From: Mucilaginibacter psychrotolerans
Lineage (GTDB): Bacteria; Bacteroidota; Bacteroidia; Sphingobacteriales; Sphingobacteriaceae
Assembly: GCF_004519315.1 (NCBI RefSeq)
Contig: NZ_SOZE01000001.1
Location: forward strand, 248,001-312,000
Direction of reading: 5' to 3'
Length of the DNA: 64,000 nucleotides
Positions 17,820 to 27,693 of the stretch are shown in pieces. The notes below the pieces were generated by a model. That model was not told where the DNA came from. It did not search any database and saw nothing but the letters and a program-made list of their open reading frames with translations. Position 1 is the first letter of the stretch, and every line of letters begins with the position of its first letter. A program made the translations under genes and the position numbers.

Positions 17820-20801
17820 TTACGCCACAATATTTACTATCCTGCCTTTTACCACGATTACCTTTTTGGGCTCTTTGCCATCCAGGTACTTCAATACATC
17901 GGCATGGGCACGGATGGTGGCCTCTATCTCATCGTTACCGAGGCTTAATGATAACGCGATATTGGTTTTCATTTTACCGTTGATAGAGATAGGGTAGCTA
18001 AACTCATCCTCTACCAAATAAGCCGGGTTGAATTTAGGATAGGTGGCGTAGGATATGGTGCCGGCCTCATTACCCAGCAATACCCAAAGCTCCTCGCAAA
18101 TATGGGGTGCGTATGGCTCCAGCGTAATCACCAGATCTTGCAGGATGGCGCGTTTGTTACATTTCAATTCTGTTAATTCGTTTACCGCTATCATAAAACT
18201 GGAAACAGAAGTATTGAACGAGAAACGCTCCACATCCTGCTCCACTTTCTGGATGATCTTGTGCAGCGATTTCAGCTCTGCTTTGCTTGGCTCGGCGTTG
18301 CTTACGTTAAAGTTCCAATCCGCATCATGGAAAAGCCTCCAGAATTTACGCAGGAATTTAAACACGCCTTCGATGCCGTTGGTATTCCATGGCTTGCTTT
18401 GCTCCAGTGGGCCCAGGAACATTTCGTACATGCGCAGGGTGTCTGCACCGTAGCGTTCAATCAGGTCATCTGGGTTAACTACATTGTACTTGGATTTCGA
18501 CATCTTTTCGACTTCCCAACCGCAGATGTATTTGCCGTCTTCTAAAACAAAGTCTGCCTCCGCATATTCCGGGCGCCACTTTTTAAAAGCTTCAATATTT
18601 AAGACTTCGTTATTAACTATGTTTACATCAACATGTAGTTTTTGTACAAATAACGAATTGTCAACAACATGTTCACTTAGCGCGTCTTTGCCAAGTTGTC
18701 CAATTAAAATATCCTTGAAACTGGTTTCTTTTGTATAACCAATTGGTAAAATTTTTGTCGATAATATCTCGTTTGCATATTTAGCGGATACAAATAGCGG
18801 CTTGCCTTTATTTATTTCATCGAAATTCCTTTCCAACTCCTCGCCAGACTGTAAAAATAAACGATACACAAAGTTACTCCGTCCCTGTATCATCCCCTGA
18901 TTAATCAGTTTTTTGAACGGCTCTTCTTCGGGCGTTTTGCCGATATCCTTCAAAAACTTGTTCCAGAAACGGCTGTACAGCAAGTGCCCGGTGGCATGTT
19001 CGCTACCGCCAATGTACAAATCGACAGCTTTCCAGTATTCGATAGCTTCTTGAGATGCAAATTCTTCGCTGTTATTGGCATCCATGTAGCGGTACCAATA
19101 CCAGCTGCTGCCCGCCCAACCAGGCATGGTGCTTAGCTCGTAAGAAAAGCCTTCTTCTTGTTTCTTGTCTCTTGATTCTTGATTCTTGTAGCTCCAGCCG
19201 GTGGCACGCGCCAATGGCGGTTCGCCCGTCTCAGTTGGCAGGTATTTATCTATCTCGGGCAATATCAATGGCAATTCGCTTTCATCGATTAAGTATGGCA
19301 AGCCATCTTTAAAGTAAACCGGTACCGGCTCTCCCCAGTAGCGTTGGCGGCCAAAAATAGCATCCCGCATCCTGAAGTTTACTTTGGCTTTACCCGCGCC
19401 AATTTCTTCCAGTTTGGCAATTACCGCGGCAGTACCTGCCTTGTAATCCAAACCGTTCATGAATTCCGAATTGATGTATTTGCCTTCCTTGGTCGGGTCG
19501 GCTTCAGTTTCTATGTTTTGTATATCGATAATCGGCACTATCGGCAAATCAAAGTGCTTGGCAAACAAATAATCGCGCTGGTCGCCACTTGGTACCGCCA
19601 TTACGGCTCCTGTACCGTAACCGGCAAGCACGTAATCGGCAATCCACAATTGTATCTTCTCGCCATTCAGCGGGTTCAGCACGTAGCTGCCCGTAAATGC
19701 GCCCGATACGGTTTTGGTATCGGCCATACGGTCAAGCTCGCTTTTCTTTTTGGTTTTGGCAATGTATGCTTCTATATCGTTTTTCTGCTCGGGTGTGGTC
19801 AAAGCAGCAACCAATTCATGCTCTGGTGCTATGGCCATAAAAGTTACCCCGAAAACAGTATCAACCCTGGTGGTGAATACTTCAATATAGTCAGCGCTTA
19901 AACCCGCAAGGTGCGTAGATTTATCCAATGGGAACTTCACGCTCGCGCCCACACTCTTGCCTATCCAGTTACGCTGCATTTCTTTTAGCGGTTCCGGCCA
20001 GTCAATGGTATCTAAACCATCCAATAGGCGCTGGGCGTATGCGGTAATGCGCATACTCCACTGCATCATTTTCTTTTGCTCAACAGGGTAGCCGCCGCGC
20101 TCGCTAAAGCCGTCTTTTACCTCGTCGTTAGCCAATACGGTACCCAGGGCGGCACACCAGTTTACGGTACTTTCGCGCAGGTAGGTAAGGCGGTATTTCA
20201 ACAATTCGGCTTGTTGCTCCTGTTCAGTAAAGGCTTTCCACTCTTCGGCGGTAAAGCTCAGTATCTCTTCATCGCACACGGCGTTGATGCCGGCGCTGCC
20301 TTTGCTTTCAAAATGAGCGACCAAATCAGTTATCGATACCGCTTTATCGGCATCCTTGTTATACCAGCTGTTGAACAGCTGCATAAATATCCACTGCGTC
20401 CATTTATAGTAACCGGCTTCACTGGTGCGCACCTCTCGGCTCCAGTCGAAGGAGAACCCTATCTGGTCAAGCTGGCGGCGGTAGGTGGCAATGTTATCCT
20501 CGGTAGTCACCGCAGGGTGTTGTCCGGTTTGTATGGCGTATTGCTCGGCCGGCAGGCCAAAGCTATCGTACCCCATGGGATGCAATACGTTAAAGCCTTT
20601 CAGGCGCTTGTAACGCGCAAAAATATCAGAAGCTATATAGCCCAGCGGGTGACCAACATGCAGGCCCGCACCACTTGGGTAAGGGAACATATCCAGCACG
20701 TAGTACTTGGGTTTGTCGGTTTTATTTTCGGCCTTAAAGGTGTGGTTATCGGCCCAAAACTGCTGCCACTTTTTCTCTATATCCTTAAATTGATAGTCCA
20801 T
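17820..20801 (-). CDS. leuS: Leucyl-tRNA synthetase
   Basis: The enzyme charges tRNA-Leu. I place the start at ATG 20801 ([19 protein letters not shown]), giving 993 residues; upstream codons in the frame belong to an intergenic repeat. The HIGH motif is HVGH (48-51), the editing CP1 domain follows, and KMSKS is at about 766-770. Two Bacteroidota-type insertions are visible. One, between [13 protein letters not shown] and [13 protein letters not shown], is clearly longer than I would expect. The other, a short polar block at about 538-550 ([12 protein letters not shown]), is encoded by a copy of an intergenic repeat (19154-19188). The gene faces the UbiA-like gene and ends at a long inverted repeat. 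Confidence 0.95.
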   Translation of the reverse strand: MDYQFKDIEKKWQQFWADNHTFKAENKTDKPKYYVLDMFPYPSGAGLHVGHPLGYIASDIFARYKRLKGFNVLHPMGYDSFGLPAEQYAIQTGQHPAVTTEDNIATYRRQLDQIGFSFDWSREVRTSEAGYYKWTQWIFMQLFNSWYNKDADKAVSITDLVAHFESKGSAGINAVCDEEILSFTAEEWKAFTEQEQQAELLKYRLTYLRESTVNWCAALGTVLANDEVKDGFSERGGYPVEQKKMMQWSMRITAYAQRLLDGLDTIDWPEPLKEMQRNWIGKSVGASVKFPLDKSTHLAGLSADYIEVFTTRVDTVFGVTFMAIAPEHELVAALTTPEQKNDIEAYIAKTKKKSELDRMADTKTVSGAFTGSYVLNPLNGEKIQLWIADYVLAGYGTGAVMAVPSGDQRDYLFAKHFDLPIVPIIDIQNIETEADPTKEGKYINSEFMNGLDYKAGTAAVIAKLEEIGAGKAKVNFRMRDAIFGRQRYWGEPVPVYFKDGLPYLIDESELPLILPEIDKYLPTETGEPPLARATGWSYKNQESRDKKQEEGFSYELSTMPGWAGSSWYWYRYMDANNSEEFASQEAIEYWKAVDLYIGGSEHATGHLLYSRFWNKFLKDIGKTPEEEPFKKLINQGMIQGRSNFVYRLFLQSGEELERNFDEINKGKPLFVSAKYANEILSTKILPIGYTKETSFKDILIGQLGKDALSEHVVDNSLFVQKLHVDVNIVNNEVLNIEAFKKWRPEYAEADFVLEDGKYICGWEVEKMSKSKYNVVNPDDLIERYGADTLRMYEMFLGPLEQSKPWNTNGIEGVFKFLRKFWRLFHDADWNFNVSNAEPSKAELKSLHKIIQKVEQDVERFSFNTSVSSFMIAVNELTELKCNKRAILQDLVITLEPYAPHICEELWVLLGNEAGTISYATYPKFNPAYLVEDEFSYPISINGKMKTNIALSLSLGNDEIEATIRAHADVLKYLDGKEPKKVIVVKGRIVNIVA
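19154..19188 (-). repeat. Intergenic-type repeat inside leuS coding sequence
   Basis: On the coding strand this segment reads caagaatcaagaatcaaga followed by gacaagaaacaagaag. It is built from the same CAAGAATCAAGA unit as the non-coding repeat at 26051-26107. It stays in frame and adds a polar, charged loop just before the conserved [13 protein letters not shown] block. Both the match and the frame are read directly; the origin by repeat insertion is inferred. Confidence 0.6.
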
Positions 20802-20852
20802 TTTATTAATTGCGCATGTGCGGGTACGAAAATAATAAAAATGAGCGGCTAA

Positions 20853-20966
20853 ATGTGCAGATGTACAGATTTCAGATGTGCAAATTCTGATGGTCCCTTG
20901 ATTGTGAACATCAGCAATGCGGTGGTGAAGTTTCATCTGCACATTTGAAATCTGAAATCTGCACAT
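20853..20966. repeat. Inverted repeat of GTGCAGAT/TTCAGAT type
   Basis: Left arm 20853-20882 and right arm 20938-20966 are complementary over about 29 bp with roughly three differences. Both are built from the units atgtgcagat and cagatttca. The loop is 55 bp. The element lies between the divergent leuS and methyltransferase genes, so it may overlap their promoters. Confidence 0.75.
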
Positions 20967-20999
20967 CATTCTGGTTCAGACAAACACTACCTTTACCCT

Positions 21000-21617
21000 A
21001 TGCAAAACAACCTGCAACAACTATACGGTAATATCGATATCTACCTGTTCGACCAGCTACTGAAAGGCCGGTTTGACGACTGCCATAAGGTGCTGGATGT
21101 TGGCTGCGGCGGCGGGCGCAATATCGTTTACTTTTTGCAGAATGGTTACGAGGTTTACGGTATCGACCCAAACCCGGACGCCCTAGTAGATGCACAGGCT
21201 TTATCGGCAATGCTGGCACCCAATCATCCCGCAGGAAATTTTACCTGCTGCCCGGCAGAGGATATGCCTTTTGCAGACGCTGCTTTTGACCTCGTTATCT
21301 GCAGTGCGGTTTTGCATTTCGCGCAGGATAGCAACCAATTCGATGCCATGTTGCGCTCCATGTGGAGGGTGCTGAAACCAGGGGGCTACCTGTTTGCCCG
21401 TCTGGCATCGGATATAGGCATAGAAGTGCTGGTTACCCCTTTGGGCAACAGCCGTTACCTGCTGCCCGATGGCAGCGAACGCTTCCTGGTAAACGAGCAG
21501 ATATTACTGGAGTACACCCATTTGCTGGGCGGCGCGTTATTTGAACCTATTAAAACCACCAACGTGCAAAACCTGCGCTGTATGACTACCTGGTGCGTAA
21601 GGAAGAACGGAGTTTAA
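21000..21617 (+). CDS. Class I SAM-dependent methyltransferase
   Basis: The 205-residue cytoplasmic protein has the Rossmann SAM-binding motif I VLDVGCGGGRN (about 30-40). Acidic ribose-contact Asp lies in YGIDPNPDAL, and motif II/III appears as EDMPFADAAFDLVICSAVLHF and MWRVLKPGGYLFARL. It resembles the small Methyltransf_11/TehB-like group. The substrate is unknown. It is alone, rightward, between two repeat elements. Confidence 0.88.
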   Translation: MQNNLQQLYGNIDIYLFDQLLKGRFDDCHKVLDVGCGGGRNIVYFLQNGYEVYGIDPNPDALVDAQALSAMLAPNHPAGNFTCCPAEDMPFADAAFDLVICSAVLHFAQDSNQFDAMLRSMWRVLKPGGYLFARLASDIGIEVLVTPLGNSRYLLPDGSERFLVNEQILLEYTHLLGGALFEPIKTTNVQNLRCMTTWCVRKNGV

Positions 21618-21645
21618 TCGGTCGAAATTCAAACAGCAATTTAAT

Positions 21646-21729
21646 TTCGAATAGTGAATTTTGAATATCCAACGCCGAAGTTTTGGAAGCTTTACTTCAT
21701 TATTCGGTGTTCAAAATTCGGTCTTCGAT
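21646..21729. repeat. Inverted repeat of CGAATTTTGAA / ATTCGGTGTTC type
   Basis: The two halves tcgaatagtgaattttgaat... and ...tattcggtgttcaaaattcg are imperfect inverted copies around aagttttggaagctttactt. They are made of short units based on ttcgaat, ttgaa and ccgaa. It lies between the convergent methyltransferase and acetyltransferase genes. From memory, this unit style is common in Sphingobacteriaceae intergenic regions. Confidence 0.65.
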
Positions 21730-21755
21730 ATTTTTAACACGCCTTACATAGTAGC

Positions 21756-22244
21756 TTATAGCGCCTGATACATGATATAGGTATCTACCAAACCTAATTG
21801 CTGATGCCGGAAACCGTTTGGCGTAGTGCCGATGATGGTGAACCCCAGTTTTTGCCACAGCTTAACGGCGGTTGCATTGGTTGAAACCACGAAGTTGAAC
21901 TGGATACCCAGGTACCCGGCTGCCTTTGCCGTTGCTATAGAATGTCCGCAAAGCATGGCGCCCAGACCCTTGCCCCGTGCACCGGGATGCACCATATAGC
22001 CGCAGTTGCCGGTATGGTTGCCCAGGCCAACCTGGTTGGGTTTAAGGTAGTAGGTGCCTATCACCTTGCCATCTTCAACCGCTGCAAAGGTTTCCATACC
22101 GGGCGTAAGCCAGTATTCCATCATGCCTTCGCGTGTTGTTGCCGGGTCGAACGCGTAAGTATCACCGGATTTTATTACGGTGGAGAATATCTCCCAGATG
22201 CCGTCGTAATCTGCAGGCCTTGCTTTGCGTATTTCTATTGCCAT
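21756..22244 (-). CDS. GNAT family N-acetyltransferase
   Basis: The 162-residue GNAT-fold protein starts MAIEIRKARPADYDGIWEIF. The acetyl-CoA pyrophosphate loop is visible as HPGARGKGLGAMLCGHSIATAK (R/Q-x-x-G-x-G/A). A downstream TNATAVKLWQKLGFTIIGT is the typical motif B/C that closes the fold. Family members acetylate small amines, amino acids or antibiotics; no substrate can be assigned. It is leftward, downstream of the tRNA-Cys terminator, and so probably has its own promoter. Confidence 0.9.
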   Translation of the reverse strand: MAIEIRKARPADYDGIWEIFSTVIKSGDTYAFDPATTREGMMEYWLTPGMETFAAVEDGKVIGTYYLKPNQVGLGNHTGNCGYMVHPGARGKGLGAMLCGHSIATAKAAGYLGIQFNFVVSTNATAVKLWQKLGFTIIGTTPNGFRHQQLGLVDTYIMYQAL

Positions 22245-22307
22245 GTGTTGGGTTTACTGATGCCTTAAAGGTGAGGTATTGCCTGCTGTAAATCAAATAG
22301 GGCGATA

Positions 22308-22340
22308 CAAAAAAAGCGACAGGCTTGCTTGCCTGTCGCT
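22308..22340 (-). terminator. Rho-independent terminator after tRNA-Cys
   Basis: The perfect 10-bp stem agcgacaggc / gcctgtcgct (22315-22324, 22331-22340) has a 6-nt loop. On the minus strand it is followed by seven T. It lies 32 bp downstream of tRNA-Cys and closes the leftward peroxiredoxin-tRNA unit. Confidence 0.93.
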
Positions 22341-22372
22341 AATGAAAACTAATTATTTATCCACTTTTTTAG

Positions 22373-22443
22373 ACGCCGCGGGTAGATTCGAACTACCGTT
22401 AAAGGTTTTGCAGACCCACACCTATCCTCTCGGCCACGCGACT
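22373..22443 (-). tRNA. tRNA-Cys (GCA)
   Basis: On the minus strand the 71 bases fold as a tRNA. The acceptor is AGTCGCG/CGCGGCG, with A1-G72 unpaired and one T-G wobble. The D arm is GCCGAG...AGG-T. The anticodon loop CTGCAAA has GCA at the centre, the variable loop is 4 nt, and a perfect T stem GGTAG/CTACC carries the TTCGAAT loop. CCA is not encoded. The anticodon stem is weak (one T-T and one G-T pair). It starts 14 bp after the peroxiredoxin stop, with a terminator behind it. The arms are degenerate, but the T arm and anticodon loop are convincing. Confidence 0.8.
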
Positions 22444-22457
22444 TTATGCTTTTCTTG

Positions 22458-23093
22458 TTATTTATTCGGTTGCGGCGTTAAGCGCAAGTATGGTTTTACC
22501 TCTACAAAGCCCTTAGGGAACTTAGCGGGGATATCTTCTGTTTTAATAGATGGCAGTACCACCACCTGTTCGCCGTCTTGCCAATCGGCCGGGGTGGCTA
22601 CGCTGTGGTAAGCGGTAAGCTGCAATGAATCTATCACGCGCAGTATCTCCTGGAAATTGCGGCCGGTAGATGCCGGGTAGCTGATGATCAGTTTTATCTT
22701 TTTATCGGGGCCGATGATGAACAACGAGCGCACGGTAGCCGTAAGCGAAGCGTTGGGGTGTATCATGTCATAAGCCTGGGATATCTCGCGGCTCTCGTCG
22801 CCGATGATTGGGAAAGTGACTTCCACGCCCTGGGTTTCGTTGATATCTTTTATCCACCCTTTGTGCGATTCGGTGTTATCCGTGCTCAACGCAATAACCT
22901 TCACGTTACGCTTCTCGAACTCATCCTTAAGGGAGGCAGTTTTACCGAGTTCGGTGGTGCAAACAGGGGTGTAATCTGCAGGATGAGAGAATAATACGCC
23001 CCAGCTATCGCCCAGGTATTCGTAAAAATCAATGTCGCCAAGGGATGTTTGTGCCTTAAAGTTTGGGGCTTCATCGCCAATTCGTAAGCTCAT
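22458..23093 (-). CDS. 1-Cys peroxiredoxin (Prx6 type)
   Basis: From ATG 23093 (MSLRIGDEAPNFKAQTSLGD) the protein has 211 residues; a start 36 bp upstream is possible but atypical. It reduces peroxides with the peroxidatic Cys45 in HPADYTPVCTTELG. The long C-terminal domain beginning near YHSVATPADWQDGE marks the Prx6/1-Cys group. A second, resolving Cys is not in the usual place. Its 5' leader contains a SAM-I riboswitch 153 bp upstream, and tRNA-Cys follows 14 bp after the stop. A second promoter in the leader cannot be excluded (an ATAAGTTTTG near 23156-23166 is a near match). Confidence 0.93.
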   Translation of the reverse strand: MSLRIGDEAPNFKAQTSLGDIDFYEYLGDSWGVLFSHPADYTPVCTTELGKTASLKDEFEKRNVKVIALSTDNTESHKGWIKDINETQGVEVTFPIIGDESREISQAYDMIHPNASLTATVRSLFIIGPDKKIKLIISYPASTGRNFQEILRVIDSLQLTAYHSVATPADWQDGEQVVVLPSIKTEDIPAKFPKGFVEVKPYLRLTPQPNK

Positions 23094-23245
23094 AGTTGTA
23101 AGTTTTAATTTTAATATTTTGTATAGCAATATAACGCTATAGGTTAATCAATAGTCAAAACTTATCCAATAAAATTTGTGGGAGAAAGGGGAGCCGTCGG
23201 CAAGATAAGGACATCGTTGGGGATACCTTTATTCTTTTAAATCAG

Positions 23246-23356
23246 CTTATCTGTCTCCGCGTTGGCGGAGCAGGAATTAGCACCTTACACCACGCGCGAA
23301 GCCGGTACAGGTTGCTAAGACATCATAGGGCCTTTCCCTCTGTCTTTCTGGATAAG
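23246..23356 (-). promoter_or_regulatory. SAM-I (S-box) riboswitch
   Basis: On the minus strand the aptamer reads CTTATCCAGA (P1, 23356-23351 pairing with GATAAG at 23251-23246), then the hallmark AGAGGGAAAGGCCCTATGA and GTCTTAGCAACC. P3 is closed by CC...GG, the core GGTGCTAATTCC follows, and a P4 hairpin CTCCGC-caa-cGCGGAG. AAGAC/GTCTT closes P2. These blocks match the S-box consensus, which binds S-adenosylmethionine and usually represses methionine and cysteine genes. A CTTATCT at 23203-23209 (as read on minus) could compete with the 3' strand of P1. I see no clean terminator between the aptamer and the downstream peroxiredoxin, so the switching mechanism is unclear. Confidence 0.9.
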
Positions 23357-23380
23357 TATTTTTAAAGAACGATTACATCA

Positions 23381-23388
23381 CAAAAATA
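23381..23388 (-). promoter_or_regulatory. -7 promoter element ahead of the riboswitch
   Basis: On the minus strand TATTTTTG matches the Bacteroidota -7 consensus TAnnTTTG. It lies 24 bp upstream of the first riboswitch base, so the transcript would start just before P1. No clear TTTG is found at the -33 position in the A/T-rich sequence upstream. Confidence 0.5.
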
Positions 23389-23485
23389 ATTATAAAATCT
23401 ATAATTCCTATAGACATTATAATTATTTTTTAAATAGGTATATAACTAATTGAAAATCAAAGTAAAAAAGAACCAGTACTCCGTA

Positions 23486-24361
23486 TCAAGAAAACTGAGC
23501 TACTACCTCCTCAACATTATAAACCGGGTTGGCGCCACGCTGGGTGGTTACATACGCGCCTACCGCGCATGATTTTTCCAGCAGGGCTTGCATGGGGGTA
23601 CCGTTAAGCAAGCCCGTAATAAACGTTGCCAGGAACGAATCGCCCGCCCCAACGGTATCTACCACGCAAACTTTGCAGCCGGGGTGCTCGTAATACTGGT
23701 AATCATTCCAAATGATGGCACCATGCTCGCCGCGGGTTACACAGATAATTTTGGTGTGGAACTTGCTTTGGAACTCCTCTATCTTTTGTTTCAGATCGCC
23801 GCTGCTGCCGTGAATAAGCAGTTCGGCTTCTTCCTCGTTCATCTTTATTACATCAGCACGTGCGGCCAGGGTTTCTATGGTACTCATGGTAAAATGAGGC
23901 GGGCGCAGGTTCACGTCGAATATTTTAAGCGCGTCGCTTTCATCGAGCACGTTGAGCAGCGTTTCGAAAGAAGCCTGCTCGCGGCAAGCCAGGCTGCCAA
24001 AAACAATCGCACCTACTTTTTTAGAGGCTGCCTCTAAAGGTTCGGTAAAGCCTATATTATCCCAGGAGACCGGCTGAGGTATGATATAAGTGGCCGTATT
24101 GTTTTCGTCTAGCTGTACCGTTACTTCGCAGGTAGGTAGTTTTTCGTCGCGCTGAATCAATTCGCTGAAAAGGCCGTTCTCTTGCAGGAAGGTCGTAAGT
24201 TCATTGCCAGAGGCATCGGTGCCTACGCTGCTGGCAAACAATACATTGTTGCCCTGCTGCACAAGGTGGCGTGCCACGTTCATAGGCGCGCCGCCAGCCT
24301 TTTTAACATCGCCAAAGGCATCCCATAAAACTTCGCCGAAGCACAAGATTTGTTTGTTCAT
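23486..24361 (-). CDS. PfkB-family carbohydrate kinase (fructokinase-like)
   Basis: The 291-residue cytoplasmic sugar kinase starts MNKQILCFGEVLWDAFGDVKKAGGAPMNVARHL, with the PfkB signature 1 region GGAPMNVA. The C-terminal signature DTVGAGDSFLATFITGLL carries the catalytic Asp in GAGDSF. The length and the GEVLWD start fit fructokinase-like members that phosphorylate fructose with ATP. Substrate specificity is inference. It is alone, leftward, and divergent from the SnoaL-like gene across a repeat island. Confidence 0.88.
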   Translation of the reverse strand: MNKQILCFGEVLWDAFGDVKKAGGAPMNVARHLVQQGNNVLFASSVGTDASGNELTTFLQENGLFSELIQRDEKLPTCEVTVQLDENNTATYIIPQPVSWDNIGFTEPLEAASKKVGAIVFGSLACREQASFETLLNVLDESDALKIFDVNLRPPHFTMSTIETLAARADVIKMNEEEAELLIHGSSGDLKQKIEEFQSKFHTKIICVTRGEHGAIIWNDYQYYEHPGCKVCVVDTVGAGDSFLATFITGLLNGTPMQALLEKSCAVGAYVTTQRGANPVYNVEEVVAQFS

Positions 24362-24410
24362 AAATTGGTTTTTGAGCTGAAAGATTAAAGCATAAAGCTA
24401 ATAAAATTTG

Positions 24411-24626
24411 ACACGATTGAAAGATTTATGGATTTGACAGGATTTTTTTGTTTGGGAAGAACGGACAGGATTAAGGGATTTAAGGATTTGACAAGATTTT
24501 TTAATTATCTGAACCGTGATTTACTTGATTGAAGGATTATAGGATTATTCCGCTACATCAGGATATCCTTTAATCAGGCAAATCATGGTTCAGAAAAAAG
24601 ATAGCAGGATTTTTTTTCAATCGTGT
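24411..24626. repeat. Nested inverted-repeat element (MITE- or REP-like)
   Basis: Outer arms ACACGATTGAAA (24411-24422) and TTTCAATCGTGT (24615-24626) are perfect 12-bp inverted copies. Inside, 30-bp arms at 24508-24537 and 24565-24594 (tctgaacc-tgattt...aaggat) are complementary with four differences. Two direct copies of ggatttgaca-gattttt occur in the left half. It fills most of the gap between the divergent fructokinase and SnoaL-like genes. It has no ORF and no obvious target-site duplication. Confidence 0.7.
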
Positions 24627-24665
24627 TAATCAAGAAAATCCTTAAATCGTGTTTATATTAGTTGA

Positions 24666-25091
24666 ATGAAAAGATATCTTCTCTCTTGTCTCCTTATCCT
24701 TGCCTCTTGTTTCTGTTTCGCTCAGAATAAAGACAGGCAGGCTATCGTAAAACTAATGGCCGACCAGCAAATCGCCTGGAGCAAAGGCGATCTGGAAGGC
24801 TTTATGCAAGGCTACTGGAAGTCTGATTCGCTGATGTTTATCGGCAAGCGCGGGCCGGCTTACGGCTGGCAGGTTACGCTGGATAATTATAAAAAAGGCT
24901 ACCCCGATAAGGCCGCCATGGGCGAACTTACCTTCCGGTTGGATAAGATAGAACTGCTAGGCAAGAACGATGCCTTTGTAATGGGCGCCTGGAGCCTTAA
25001 ACGCGAAAAGGACGCACCCGGCGGGTATTTTACGTTATGGTTCAGGAAGATAAAGGGTGAGTGGAAGATTGTGTGTGACCATACCAGCTGA
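24666..25091 (+). CDS. SnoaL/DUF4440-like secreted protein
   Basis: The 141-residue protein has an N-terminal signal sequence MKRYLLSCLLILASCFCFAQ. LASC could act as a lipobox (Cys15), or cleavage may occur after CFA-Q. The mature part has an NTF2-like cone fold: QQIAWSKGDLEGFMQGYW followed by five strands ending in YFTLWFRKIKGEWKIVCDHTS, the usual closing strand of DUF4440 proteins. These proteins bind small ligands or have weak enzymatic activity; no role can be assigned. Confidence 0.8.
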   Translation: MKRYLLSCLLILASCFCFAQNKDRQAIVKLMADQQIAWSKGDLEGFMQGYWKSDSLMFIGKRGPAYGWQVTLDNYKKGYPDKAAMGELTFRLDKIELLGKNDAFVMGAWSLKREKDAPGGYFTLWFRKIKGEWKIVCDHTS

Positions 25092-25134
25092 TAGGCAGAG
25101 ATGGCATCATTAATGAAATATCGTCGTTGACAAA

Positions 25135-25425
25135 CTATCTTCTGAATTTTTTGCGGGGACTTCGGCTGGTATGAAAGACTGCGTAAACTATTACGTCACC
25201 CTCCATAATTTCAAATACAATAACATAAGGGAAGGTATGTAAAACTATCTGACGAAAGTCTTTTTTGATTTTTGCATATAACAATGGCCAGTCTTCAATT
25301 TTATCGAAACAGCGCTGCAATTCCTTTAAAAATAATTCGCCTAATCCTTGTTGCTGTTCTTCGTACCAATCGTATGCCTCCTGAGCCATTTGGATTGCCC
25401 GGGGTTTAATAATCAATTGAGGCAT
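25135..25425 (-). CDS. RelE/ParE-family toxin
   Basis: The 96-residue protein starts MPQLIIKPRAIQMAQEAYDWYEEQQQGLGELFLKELQ, with the two N-terminal helices and antiparallel sheet of the ParE fold. It ends with VIVYAVFHTSRSPRKKF. Conserved Arg and the C-terminal basic tail fit the family; ParE members inhibit gyrase and RelE members cleave mRNA, and the sequence alone does not decide. It is the second gene after its antitoxin, with a one-base overlap at 25425. Confidence 0.85.
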   Translation of the reverse strand: MPQLIIKPRAIQMAQEAYDWYEEQQQGLGELFLKELQRCFDKIEDWPLLYAKIKKDFRQIVLHTFPYVIVFEIMEGDVIVYAVFHTSRSPRKKFRR

Positions 25426-25664
25426 TACAGTTCTCGTTGCCTTCTAATTATTTGCATAGCCTCGTCTCGGGTGTAAGATTTGGATTTGCCTGTTAAATGT
25501 AATTCTTGCTCATGCTCTAAAATGTCGAATTGTTCTTCAGATAATAGAACGGCATCCTCTTCATCGATATCTCTTTCTAATAAAGTATAAATAGCTTTTA
25601 CTTTGTTGTCCTCGGCATCCGCCAGATAACTCATTAATTTTTGCCGCATGGTTAATGTAGTCAT
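25425..25664 (-). CDS. Antitoxin of the ParE-like module
   Basis: From ATG 25664 the gene encodes 79 residues (MTTLTMRQKLMSYLADAEDNKVKAIYTLLERDI). Its N-terminal region should form helices. The C-terminal ELHLTGKSKSYTRDEAMQIIRRQREL has the typical toxin-wrapping tail. No classical ribbon-helix-helix motif is clear. Upstream in-frame codons would run into a terminator region, so the later ATG is preferred. It is co-transcribed with the toxin gene just downstream. Confidence 0.8.
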   Translation of the reverse strand: MTTLTMRQKLMSYLADAEDNKVKAIYTLLERDIDEEDAVLLSEEQFDILEHEQELHLTGKSKSYTRDEAMQIIRRQREL

Positions 25665-25724
25665 AACTCTATCCCCTTTAAACAAATCTACTTTTTTTTG
25701 AGCATAGCACAAAAAGCACCCCAC

Positions 25725-25759
25725 AAAAAAAGGCCCGAACATCGCTGTCCGGGCCTTTT
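25725..25759 (-). terminator. Terminator of the atpD-atpC unit
   Basis: The stem aaaaggcccg / cgggcctttt (25728-25737 and 25750-25759, 12-nt loop) is followed on the minus strand by seven T. It is 21 bp past the atpC stop. Confidence 0.9.
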
Positions 25760-25780
25760 CAATATCAGTACAAAAAACGA

Positions 25781-26029
25781 TTACTTGTGGGTAATGCCTT
25801 CTGCCAGTACAGTTACTTTATTGTTTAAAGCTTCTACTACGCCGCCTTTAATAAAAAAGGTATCTTCTTTACCGCCTTCCCTTACCACAAGTTTGCCATC
25901 GTTAAGGGTAGAGATGATAGGCGCGTGGTTATTCAGGATCTCGAAAGAGCCTAAAGTACCAGGTAGAATTACCGAAGTAGCTTCGCCTTCGAAAACTTTT
26001 TTATCAGGAGTAAGGATTTCTAATGTCAT
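25781..26029 (-). CDS. atpC: F1 ATP synthase subunit epsilon, short form
   Basis: The 82-residue protein starts MTLEILTPDKKVFEGEATSVILPGTLGSFEIL. Only the N-terminal ten-strand beta domain that binds gamma is present. The C-terminal helical pair that inhibits ATP hydrolysis in other bacteria is missing, which is usual in Bacteroidota. It belongs to the peripheral F1 stalk. It is downstream of atpD on the same strand, across an 81-bp gap that holds a repeat, and is followed by a strong terminator. Confidence 0.95.
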   Translation of the reverse strand: MTLEILTPDKKVFEGEATSVILPGTLGSFEILNNHAPIISTLNDGKLVVREGGKEDTFFIKGGVVEALNNKVTVLAEGITHK

Positions 26030-26050
26030 GTTGCGTTAGATTAAAGAGCC

Positions 26051-26107
26051 AAGAATCAAGATACAAGATTTTTTCCTGTCCTGATTCTTGATTCTTATTT
26101 CTTGATT
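26051..26107. repeat. CAAGAATCAAGA-type inverted repeat
   Basis: Between atpD and atpC, caagaatcaagatacaagatt is followed by ctgattcttgattcttatttcttgattct, giving inverted arms of agaatcaag units. The same unit recurs inside leuS. It may fold in the atpD-atpC transcript. Confidence 0.65.
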
Positions 26108-26110
26108 CTA

Positions 26111-27619
<1,509 letters not shown>

Positions 27620-27693
27620 TTACCTGGTGTTATAAAGAAATTTAACATGAAACAGAACCTTTATTTTCAAGTAAAGGCACTATTTCAGAGGCG

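Noticed and set aside
19344..19901. 185-residue open frame on plus within leuS
   Set aside because: Antisense shadow of the LeuRS editing domain with no family match.
20076..20852. 258-residue open frame on plus within leuS
   Set aside because: It lies entirely antisense to leuS, with no recognisable domain; leuS itself has the complete synthetase motifs.
23130..23485. Small coding gene in the riboswitch spacer
   Set aside because: No start-to-stop frame longer than about 25 codons with protein character; the conserved part is RNA structure.
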